A stretch of DNA of 64,000 bases from Stutzerimonas stutzeri. GTDB taxonomy: Bacteria > Pseudomonadota > Gammaproteobacteria > Pseudomonadales > Pseudomonadaceae. Made by a program: the position numbers and the translations under genes. Positions 55,429 to 64,000 of this stretch are shown in pieces (the stretch's first letter is position 1; every line of letters begins with the position of its first letter). The notes below the pieces were generated by a model. It made no database searches, was not told the DNA's origin, and worked only from the letters and a program-made list of their open reading frames with translations. Where the stretch lies: NCBI RefSeq assembly GCF_024448985.1, contig NZ_JAMOII010000002.1, positions 496,001 to 560,000 on the forward strand, in the 5' to 3' direction.

Positions 55429-56412
55429 TCAGCTCGGGCTGGCCATCTGATACGCCGTTTCCACCGCTACCTGCAGGCTACCGGTATCGATTCGCCCTGT
55501 GCCGGCGAGGTCCAGTGCGGTGCCATGGTCGACCGACGTACGTACGATCGGTAGGCCCAAGGTCACGTTGACGGCCGCGCCGAAGCCTTTGTATTTGAGT
55601 ACTGGCAAACCCTGGTCGTGATACATCGCCAGCACCGCGTCGCAGGTGTCGAGGTGCTTCGGTGTGAACAGGGTGTCGGCCGGTAGCGGGCCGATCAGAT
55701 TCAGGCCATCACTGCGCAGACGCTGCAGGGTCGGTTCGATGATGTCGATTTCCTCGCGGCCCAGATGCCCGCCCTCGCCAGCATGGGGGTTGAGCCCGCA
55801 GACCAGAATACGCGGCTGCGCAATGCCGAATTTGCCGACCAGATCGGCATGCAGGATGCGGGCGACACGTTCCAGCCGCTCGGTGGTGATCGCCGCCGCG
55901 ACGTCTTTGAGCGGCAGATGAGTGGTGACCAGCGCCACACGCAGGCCGTGAGTGGCGAGCATCATCACCACTTGCTCGGCGCCGGTTAGTTCGGCGAGGA
56001 ATTCGGTGTGACCGGAGAAAGGAATGCCCGCTTCGTTGATCACACCCTTGTGCACCGGCGCGGTGATCATGCCGGCAAAGACGCCATCGATGCAGCCCTG
56101 ACCAGCCCGCGTCAGTGTCTCCAGTACGTAGTCGCCGTTGTGCGGGTTCAGCTGACCCGCAGCTGCTGGCGCCTGAAGCGGCGTATCCCAGACATATAGA
56201 CTGTTGGGCAGTGCCGGTGCGGTTGGCCAAGCCCCCGGGCCGACATCGAGAAGGTCGATGGCCAGTCCCAACTGTTCGGCGCGCTCGGCCAGCAGTGCAC
56301 GGCTGGCGATGGCTACTAGCGCCCGGGGTTGGGCTTCGCGAGCCAGCAGCAGGCAAAGATCTGGACCGATGCCGGCCGGCTCTCCGGGTGTCAGGGCGAA
56401 GGGAAGGGACAT
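55429..56412 (-). CDS. pdxA: 4-hydroxythreonine-4-phosphate dehydrogenase
   Basis: A 327-residue NAD-dependent enzyme of pyridoxal phosphate synthesis. It has the N-terminal [10 protein letters not shown], metal-binding histidines in [29 protein letters not shown], and [18 protein letters not shown]. It lies in the surA-pdxA-rsmA row on the minus strand. The 302-base gap to surA suggests it may also have its own promoter. Confidence 0.95.
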   Translation of the reverse strand: MSLPFALTPGEPAGIGPDLCLLLAREAQPRALVAIASRALLAERAEQLGLAIDLLDVGPGAWPTAPALPNSLYVWDTPLQAPAAAGQLNPHNGDYVLETLTRAGQGCIDGVFAGMITAPVHKGVINEAGIPFSGHTEFLAELTGAEQVVMMLATHGLRVALVTTHLPLKDVAAAITTERLERVARILHADLVGKFGIAQPRILVCGLNPHAGEGGHLGREEIDIIEPTLQRLRSDGLNLIGPLPADTLFTPKHLDTCDAVLAMYHDQGLPVLKYKGFGAAVNVTLGLPIVRTSVDHGTALDLAGTGRIDTGSLQVAVETAYQMASPS

Positions 56413-56714
56413 AGGGCCTCCAGCGGTAGAGCGGCAAGCGAAGGGCAGCTACAAGCTGCAAGCGACAACTAAAGCAGGAGCCAAAGGCTAAAAGACGACA
56501 AAGACGCTAGAGGCCGAACGAAAAGCCCGCACTGACATGGGGCGGATGCAACCTTGCCGAGCGGAGCTGGAATCGTAGGGCGGGTTACACCCATCCTACG
56601 ATTCTTGATAGATCGCATGACCCACTGCACATCGAGAGCAGCGGTGAGCTTCAGGCCAGAAGCAGCAAACTGAAGCCAGCCACCACGCTAATTTGCTTCC
56701 AGCTTCCATAGAGC
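56413..56714. other. 302-base gap between pdxA and surA with palindromic repeats
   Basis: No gene. It contains AGCTACAAGCTGCAAGC-type words (56435-56475), a nested palindrome AATCGTAGG...CCTACGATT with GGGT-TAC-ACCC inside (56571-56603), and GCTTCCAGCTTCC at its right end. Similar GTAGG-type hairpins are common in gammaproteobacterial gaps. Confidence 0.6.
56571..56603. repeat. Nested 9-bp palindrome with inner GGGT/ACCC pair
   Basis: AATCGTAGG (56571-56579) pairs with CCTACGATT (56595-56603); GGGT (56582-56585) and ACCC (56589-56592) pair within. It forms a long hairpin in the pdxA-surA gap. Confidence 0.75.
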
Positions 56715-58028
56715 TTAGAGCTTGATTTCCACATAGGCTTCGTCGCGTATCTGACGCAGCCAAGCTTGCAGCTCTTCTTCGTATTTACGGTTGCGCAGCA
56801 GGTTAAGCGCCTGTTGCTCGCGAAACTCTTCGCTGGCGTCCGTCGCACGGCGCCCAAGGACTTCCAATATGTGCCAGCCGTACGGGGTCTTGAAGGCTTC
56901 GGACAGTTGGCCGCTCGGGGTGTTGGCCATCACTTCGCGGAATTCCGGTACCAACGAACTCGGGTCGATCCAGTTCAGATCGCCTCCGTTGAGCGCGGAG
57001 CCCGGGTCTTCGGAAAAATTCTTCGCCAGTTCAGAGAAGCTCTCGCCCGCGAGAATACGCTCGCGAAGACGCTCGACGAGGCGTCGGCTTTCTTCTTCAC
57101 TACGGATCTGGCTGGGCTTGATCAGGATATGGCGGACATGAATCTCGTCGCGAACCTGAGTATCTCCGCCGCGCTTGTCGAGCACCTTGACCATGATGAA
57201 GCCCGGTGGGGTACGCACCGGCTGAGTGAAGTCACCGACCTCCATGGTGCTGACTTCAGTGTCGAACGGTGGCGGCAGCTGAGCGGCTTTACGCCACCCC
57301 ATGTCGCCGCCTTCCAGCGCGTTTTCACTGGCTGAGCGCGACACCGCCAGTCTGGCGAAATCTGCGCCCTGTTGAAGTTGTTGATAGGTGTCCATCGCCA
57401 TTTCTTCGGCCGCCTGGATCGTGGCCGAATCAGCCGATTCGGGAACCGGGATCAGGATGTTGGCCAGCCGGTACTCTTCGGAAAGCTGCAGTTTGCCTAG
57501 GTCGGACGCCAGGAAGTTTTCGACTTCCTGATTGGATATCTGAATGCGTTCGGCGATACGGCGCTGGCGCACACGACTGATGACCATCTCGCGGCGAATC
57601 TGCTCGCGAGCGGTCTCCAGGCTCAAACCGTCTCGCTCCAGAGCCGCGCGGAACTGGTCCAGGGTCATGTTGTTGCGCTGCGCAATGGTCCCCATGGCCT
57701 GGTTGAGTTCTTCATCGGAGATGCGGATGCCCGAACGATCGCCGATCTGCAGCTGGAGATTTTCAGTGATCAGGCGTTCCAGCACCTGTTGCTGCATGAC
57801 GTCCTGCGGTGGCATTTCGGCGCCGCGCTTTTCGATGGTCTGCTCGACCTCGCGAAGACGCTGGTCCAGCTGGCTTTGCATGATGACGTCGTTATCGACG
57901 ATGGCGACGATACGGTCGAGCGGGCGCACTTGGGCTGAGACCGTCGTGGCGATAGTCGCGCAGCCCAGCAGGAGGGTGCCCGCCAGCAACGGGCGCAGGT
58001 AATCAGAAAGCTTGATCTTCACGTTCAC
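56715..58028 (-). CDS. surA: Periplasmic chaperone/peptidyl-prolyl isomerase SurA
   Basis: A 437-residue periplasmic chaperone for outer-membrane proteins. A signal peptide ([23 protein letters not shown]) is followed by an N-terminal chaperone helix region, then two parvulin domains near [13 protein letters not shown] and [12 protein letters not shown]. The start is uncertain between GTG 58028 (AAGG five bases upstream) and GTG 58022. It overlaps the end of lptD by 26 bases, so the pair is coupled. Confidence 0.93.
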   Translation of the reverse strand: MNVKIKLSDYLRPLLAGTLLLGCATIATTVSAQVRPLDRIVAIVDNDVIMQSQLDQRLREVEQTIEKRGAEMPPQDVMQQQVLERLITENLQLQIGDRSGIRISDEELNQAMGTIAQRNNMTLDQFRAALERDGLSLETAREQIRREMVISRVRQRRIAERIQISNQEVENFLASDLGKLQLSEEYRLANILIPVPESADSATIQAAEEMAMDTYQQLQQGADFARLAVSRSASENALEGGDMGWRKAAQLPPPFDTEVSTMEVGDFTQPVRTPPGFIMVKVLDKRGGDTQVRDEIHVRHILIKPSQIRSEEESRRLVERLRERILAGESFSELAKNFSEDPGSALNGGDLNWIDPSSLVPEFREVMANTPSGQLSEAFKTPYGWHILEVLGRRATDASEEFREQQALNLLRNRKYEEELQAWLRQIRDEAYVEIKL

Positions 58029-60795
58029 GGTAGCCTTGTATGCCTTCGTCGAGGAATGTCTCGGCGGAGCTGCCGAACACGCCGCCGAGTCCCTTGAGGA
58101 CGATTTGCAGGAAGATGCCATTGTCTGGCTCGTCGTTCTGCGATGGATTGAGACTGGTTTCGTCGTAGTCGATCCAGTAACGATTGATCAGTCGCAGCTT
58201 CCAGCAGCAGCTGTCGTACTCGAAGCCGCCGAAGGCCTCCAGCGTACGGTTGCGGCTGTAGTCATGCTGCCAACGTGCGATCACGCTCCACTGTGGCACG
58301 ATTGGCCAGATGGTGGAGACGTCGTGCTGGTTGATCTTGTAGTAGTCCTTGATGTATTCGGGAGTGCCTGGCGTGCCGTAATCTCCACCATACGTCCATT
58401 GCCCTGTCGCCTGGTCGAAGCGGACAGTGTCGTTGCGGTAGCGGTAGCCGAAGTTGACGATCTTTCTTGGGTTGTCGGCCGGTTGGTAGTGAAACATGGC
58501 GCTTCCTGAGCGCGTACTGCCTGCATCCGGATCCCAGTTGAATGTCGAAGTGAAGCGCCAGTCACGGTTGTAGCGATACTGGTACTCAAGCGCATATGGC
58601 GATACGTCGGTGGTCGAGCCTGGACGGTTCTCAAGGTTTGGCAGCTGCACTTCACGGTCGCGGAAGTAGATTGTCTGACCAATGCTGAAACGCTGACGCT
58701 CCAAGCCGTTCGACTCTATCCAGCGGTTGGTCACGCCAAGTGAAACCTGATTAGCGTCACCGATCCGATCCTTGCCAGAGAAACGATTTTCGCGCCACAG
58801 CGAGGAATAGCTGAAGGTGCTTTCGCCGGTATCGAATATTGGAATGTCGTCCTGATCTTCTTCCGGTACGTATAAATAGAACAGACGCGGCTCTAGAGTC
58901 TGTCGGTAATCCTTGCCGAACCATTGAGTGTCGCGATCGAAGTAGAGACCACTATCGACGCTGAAGATCGGTACGCTGCGGTCGGGTGAATCATTAAAGT
59001 CGTCGCCGATGCCGCCGGCGCCAAACTTACCCTGGTTATCCAGCGTGAGGTCGTATCTTGTGTAAGCGTACTTCAGCGACGGCTTGACGAAACCCCACGT
59101 CCAGTTCAGCGGCAGACTGACCCCTGGCTCCAGGTGGAGGCGCTCGCCTTCAGCGCGTTTTAGTCCCCGAAGCCTTGTGTCGTACCAAGGTGTGCCAATG
59201 GCATTTCCAGACGCATCATAGGGGCCGCCGTCCTCATCGAAAAAATTTCCGCTACGCAGACTGCGCTGGAAACTGACGAACTCGGTGTTGTAGGCAAACC
59301 GCAAACCGCCTGGCTGGAACGGCAGCGCACCATTAAGGGTCAGCTGCGGTAGCCGCTCATAGGGCGTAATGTCTGTGACCGTAGCGCGTTCGTAAGCATG
59401 CACGCTCAGCCGCGCGGTATAGCTGTCGCCGCGCCAGGTCAGGGTGCCGCGCTGATCGAGATGATCCGGCTGGCTGATACCCAATTGGGTATCCAGATCC
59501 TGGAAGTAATAAGGATCGCTGATGTCCGTGTAGTCGACTTCGGCCAGCAGGCGTGAGTCCAAACCGGTCCGGTGCTGCCAGCTGTACATCCAGCGCTGGT
59601 CTTCGTATTCGGATTGCAGCTCACGATCATCGTTGCTGTCGTCCAGATAGGCTGCGCCGAACTGACCTTCGCTGCTGCGGGTCAGGTAGCGGAACTCGCC
59701 TTCCATCAACAGACCGCGATTGGACATGTAGTTCGGGTAGAGCGTGGCGTCGAAGTTTGGCGCCAGGTTGAAATAGTACGGCGTGACCAGCGAAAGCCCG
59801 CTATCGCTCGAGGAGCTGATGCTGGGCGCAAGAAAGCCGGACTGGCGACGGTCATCGATCGGGAAATGGATATAGGGCGTGTAGAACACCGGAATGTCCT
59901 TGACCCGCAGCGTCACGTTGGTCGCCGAGCCGAAGCCGGTGGCGGGGTTCAACGTGACGTTATTGCCCCTCAGGTGCCAGCTGTTTTCGCCTGGTTCGCA
60001 ACTGGTGTACGTCCCGTCCTTGAGGCGGATGATGGCATCGTCTGTGCGTTTGGCGTACAGCGCGCTGCCGCGGATCCTGCCTTCATGGACCACGTATTCA
60101 GCGTTTTCGACCTGGGCTTCGCCGGTGTCGAGGAATATCTCGGCACGATCACCGACCATCAGGGCACCCTGATCACGCAGGCGAACATTGCCTTTCAGCT
60201 CGCCGCGGTTTTCCAGCTGATAGAGACTGGCTTCATCGGCTTCGGCCTGGATGCTGCCCTGACGCAATACCACATCACCGGCCAGCGTCGCGATTTCCTG
60301 CTGCTGCTCGTAGCGCGTGGCTTTCGCCGAAACATAGGTCGGCGCCTCGCTCATTGGCGTGTCGTCGAACCGGCCGGGGCGGCTCGGCTCAACATAGGTG
60401 CCGGCGCAGTAGGGGCCTGTTTCCGCCAGCTGGGCATCGGTCAGCTGATCACGAGGTACCCAGTCCAGGTGGCTGTAATCGGCGCTGCGCGAGGCGAGCG
60501 CGCGACCCTTGCTTTCGGTGACCAGTTTGGTGGTGGCTGCCTGGCGCTCGGCCTTGTCGGTGCGAGGCTGGGCGGTGCTCGTGTCGCTGGCCGCGCTGCC
60601 ACGATGTACGGGGCGCGGTGGGAGGTTGGAGCTGGCGGTGTCGGATGCGCAACTCCAGCCCCCGTTGGGGCCAGGCTGACAGGCAAACTGTTCGGCTGCG
60701 ATAACAAGTGGAGTCGCTACAGGTTGCAATGCGAGCAGACCGCCAGTAACCAGTAGGGGGAATTTTTTACGAAAAGCGGGATATTTGACTGCCAT
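58003..60795 (-). CDS. lptD: LPS-assembly protein LptD
   Basis: A 930-residue outer-membrane protein that inserts lipopolysaccharide into the outer leaflet with LptE. It has a signal peptide and an N-terminal LptA-like jellyroll domain (about 170-330), then a large beta-barrel with many Tyr/Trp-rich strands. Cysteines near residues 38 and 48, one in YTSCEPGE, and the DSCCWKLR pair match the disulfide sites. The ATG at 60795 fits the family start; the frame is open to 60921 but upstream codons are not supported. Confidence 0.95.
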   Translation of the reverse strand: MAVKYPAFRKKFPLLVTGGLLALQPVATPLVIAAEQFACQPGPNGGWSCASDTASSNLPPRPVHRGSAASDTSTAQPRTDKAERQAATTKLVTESKGRALASRSADYSHLDWVPRDQLTDAQLAETGPYCAGTYVEPSRPGRFDDTPMSEAPTYVSAKATRYEQQQEIATLAGDVVLRQGSIQAEADEASLYQLENRGELKGNVRLRDQGALMVGDRAEIFLDTGEAQVENAEYVVHEGRIRGSALYAKRTDDAIIRLKDGTYTSCEPGENSWHLRGNNVTLNPATGFGSATNVTLRVKDIPVFYTPYIHFPIDDRRQSGFLAPSISSSSDSGLSLVTPYYFNLAPNFDATLYPNYMSNRGLLMEGEFRYLTRSSEGQFGAAYLDDSNDDRELQSEYEDQRWMYSWQHRTGLDSRLLAEVDYTDISDPYYFQDLDTQLGISQPDHLDQRGTLTWRGDSYTARLSVHAYERATVTDITPYERLPQLTLNGALPFQPGGLRFAYNTEFVSFQRSLRSGNFFDEDGGPYDASGNAIGTPWYDTRLRGLKRAEGERLHLEPGVSLPLNWTWGFVKPSLKYAYTRYDLTLDNQGKFGAGGIGDDFNDSPDRSVPIFSVDSGLYFDRDTQWFGKDYRQTLEPRLFYLYVPEEDQDDIPIFDTGESTFSYSSLWRENRFSGKDRIGDANQVSLGVTNRWIESNGLERQRFSIGQTIYFRDREVQLPNLENRPGSTTDVSPYALEYQYRYNRDWRFTSTFNWDPDAGSTRSGSAMFHYQPADNPRKIVNFGYRYRNDTVRFDQATGQWTYGGDYGTPGTPEYIKDYYKINQHDVSTIWPIVPQWSVIARWQHDYSRNRTLEAFGGFEYDSCCWKLRLINRYWIDYDETSLNPSQNDEPDNGIFLQIVLKGLGGVFGSSAETFLDEGIQGYREREDQAF

Positions 60796-60925
60796 CTTGT
60801 TTTTTGGTCCGTGCTTACGGCGAGCCATCGGCCGGGCTGGGCCGCACGCCTCTCGATGGGCTGAAAAAGATGCTGGATAATAAAGCATGACCCGCCTATC
60901 GGCTAGCGCCGTGGAGAGCACTGAT

Positions 60926-62613
<1,688 letters not shown>

Positions 62614-63384
62614 ATGTTCTGGCCCATTACGCTGTTGGGTGCGCTGGCCGGTTGGTTGATCGCGAGCATTCCGGGGGCTCTGCTTGGTGCGCTGCTTGGG
62701 CAGGTGCTCGATCGCCGGTTCGGGTTGAATTCCTGGGCCAGGCTGCGCGATCGCATGACTGGTAACAAGGCGCTGATGCAGGGCGAGGAATTGCTGTTTT
62801 TCCTCCTCGGGCGCCTGGCCAAGAGCGGCGGTCGGATCAGTGAGGCGCACATTCAGGCCGCGCGCCGGGAGATGCAGCGGCTGCAGCTGAGCCCCGCGGC
62901 CCAGCGTTCAGCCATCGATGCGTTCTACCGGGGCAAGTCCAGCGGCGACGGCTTGCGCGAACCACTGCAGCGCCTGCAGGGGCAGCATGACGCGGCCAAG
63001 GCGGTGCTCCAGGCTTGCTGGCGGATGGCGCGCGCACAGGGGCCGATCGATGCGCGCGAGCATGAATTGATCATGCTCTGGGGTAAGTGGATGGGCTGGG
63101 ATTCGGCGGCCATCGCGGCGCTGGACCCCAGTGGTGGTCGACGCCAGGGCGCGCCAACTAGCCTGGGCGGCGCCTATGAGCAGGCCATGCGGTTGCTGGG
63201 CGTGCGCGCCGACAGCGAACCCCAGGCGATCAAGCGCGCCTATCGCCGATTGCTCAGCAAGCATCATCCGGACAAGCAGGCCGGAGCGGGTGCCACTGCA
63301 CAGCAGGTTCGCGAGGCGACTGAGCGAACCCGCGAACTGCACAACGCCTACACCCTAATCCGCGAGCGTCGCGGCTTTCGCTAA
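62614..63384 (+). CDS. djlA: DjlA-like J-domain protein with a TerB domain
   Basis: A 256-residue DnaK co-chaperone. An N-terminal hydrophobic segment (about 6-31), a TerB/DjlA central domain (about 55-165) with FLLGRLAKSGGRISEAHI, and a C-terminal J domain with the HPD tripeptide in SKHHPDKQAG (about 217-220). The start ATG follows the murU stop directly (TGAATG), so the three genes are cotranscribed. Confidence 0.92.
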   Translation: MFWPITLLGALAGWLIASIPGALLGALLGQVLDRRFGLNSWARLRDRMTGNKALMQGEELLFFLLGRLAKSGGRISEAHIQAARREMQRLQLSPAAQRSAIDAFYRGKSSGDGLREPLQRLQGQHDAAKAVLQACWRMARAQGPIDAREHELIMLWGKWMGWDSAAIAALDPSGGRRQGAPTSLGGAYEQAMRLLGVRADSEPQAIKRAYRRLLSKHHPDKQAGAGATAQQVREATERTRELHNAYTLIRERRGFR

Positions 63385-63393
63385 CGCTTCAAT

Positions 63394-64000
63394 TCACGGC
63401 TGCTTGCCCAGCCAGCCACGAACCCGCCGCAGCAGCTGCTCCTGTCCGGTTTCGAGATCGCCGTTCAACGGCTGCAACCCCACCTGTATATAAGCCGGAT
63501 GGCTATTTCGACGGCTGGCGTTGAGCCGCTCGCGGGCCGCGGAGCGCTGGCTGACGCTGTTCCTGTAATAGATGTCGCCGGTCGCCAGCTTGAGCGTCGC
63601 GATCAATCGCACGAGCGGCTCGTCCTGTCCGTCGGGTTGGCGTGGCTGGATCATCAACAGATGCCTGACATCGGCCGGCGCCAGTTGCTGCAGATAACGC
63701 GCGGCCCAATAGCTGCCGGTGCCCTGACCGAGCAGCACAATGGCCGCTGGTTGCTTGCTGCGGGCGAAGGCGAGTGCCGCTTCGATACGTTCAGCAATCT
63801 GCTCGGCCTGGTTTGGTTGCGCAACTGCTGGCTCGATGGGCGCATCCGCTTCGGTGAGCTCGATCGGCTGTTCATCCGGCGTGGCTGCGGTTTCCTCGGG
63901 CAGATAACCCGCTTCGCTGGGTGGCTCGTCTTCTACGGGCGGTTCTGCGTCGGCTTCGGTCTGTTCGACCGGTGGCTCCGCCGGTTCTTCCGGGGCGGCG
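63394..64000 (-). CDS. DUF3530-type alpha/beta-hydrolase protein (5' end outside the window)
   Basis: The frame is open to the right edge, giving at least 201 residues. It begins with a Glu/Pro-rich acidic linker, then IEAALAFARSKQPAAIVLLGQGTGSYWAARYLQQ. The GQGTG sequence sits where hydrolases have G-x-S-x-G, so the nucleophile appears changed (Thr or Gln instead of Ser). It is convergent with djlA, as in P. aeruginosa (near PA0599). Function unknown. Confidence 0.75.
   Translation of the reverse strand, partial: AAPEEPAEPPVEQTEADAEPPVEDEPPSEAGYLPEETAATPDEQPIELTEADAPIEPAVAQPNQAEQIAERIEAALAFARSKQPAAIVLLGQGTGSYWAARYLQQLAPADVRHLLMIQPRQPDGQDEPLVRLIATLKLATGDIYYRNSVSQRSAARERLNASRRNSHPAYIQVGLQPLNGDLETGQEQLLRRVRGWLGKQP

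Overview
The window looks like chromosomal DNA of a Pseudomonas-type gammaproteobacterium, most likely the Pseudomonas stutzeri (Stutzerimonas) group. The evidence is gene content, gene order, protein similarity recalled from Pseudomonas aeruginosa and P. putida, high GC with Pseudomonas-like codon use, and short GCTTCCAGCTT-type repeats between genes. No database search was possible, so family assignments rest on motifs and memory.

Layout. (1) 1-18.6 kb is housekeeping: the end of a malic enzyme gene, penicillin-binding protein 1A (minus strand), the type IV pilus operon pilMNOPQ, aroK-aroB, a DamX-like SPOR protein, glutamate synthase gltB-gltD, and hemE. (2) 18.7-19.6 kb holds two small uncharacterised genes. 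(3) 19.66-36.17 kb is the main accessory feature: about 18 tightly overlapping minus-strand genes forming an aryl-polyene (APE, xanthomonadin-like) pigment cluster. They encode two acyl carrier proteins, a chain-length-factor-like protein, two ketosynthases, a ketoreductase, dehydratases, an acyl-ligase/dehydratase fusion, a glycosyltransferase, two acyltransferases, a thioesterase, a LolA-like carrier, an MMPL exporter and a lipoprotein. Two additions stand out: an aromatic amino acid ammonia-lyase and a flavin-dependent halogenase-like enzyme. (4) 36.4-38.8 kb carries trxC and an SLC13-type transporter. (5) 38.9-54.3 kb carries a CAU-anticodon tRNA, rpoD, dnaG and rpsU (minus), tsaD (plus), plsY, folB-folK, cca, the prkA-yeaH-spoVR stress unit, glpE and apaH-apaG. 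(6) 54.3-64 kb carries rsmA, pdxA, surA and lptD (minus), facing away from amgK-murU-djlA (plus), and a DUF3530 gene that runs off the right edge.

How the genes fit together. In the APE region the lyase would supply a cinnamate-type starter. The ligase would load it onto an ACP, and the ketosynthase/chain-length-factor, ketoreductase and dehydratase set would extend and desaturate it. The acyltransferases, glycosyltransferase, LolA-like protein and MMPL pump would attach it to a lipid and move it to the outer membrane. The halogenase-like enzyme could decorate the aryl ring. At the right end, rsmA-pdxA-surA-lptD links ribosome maturation, vitamin B6 synthesis and outer-membrane assembly, while amgK-murU recycles peptidoglycan sugars.

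The blocks maeB...hemE and rpoD...DUF3530 each follow the order of PAO1 segments that, from memory of locus numbers, lie far apart on either side of the origin. The APE cluster sits at their junction. Intergenic repeats (palindromes, one heptamer tandem array and one 133-bp nested inverted repeat) cluster near gene ends. I saw no rRNA, CRISPR array, insertion sequence or prophage.
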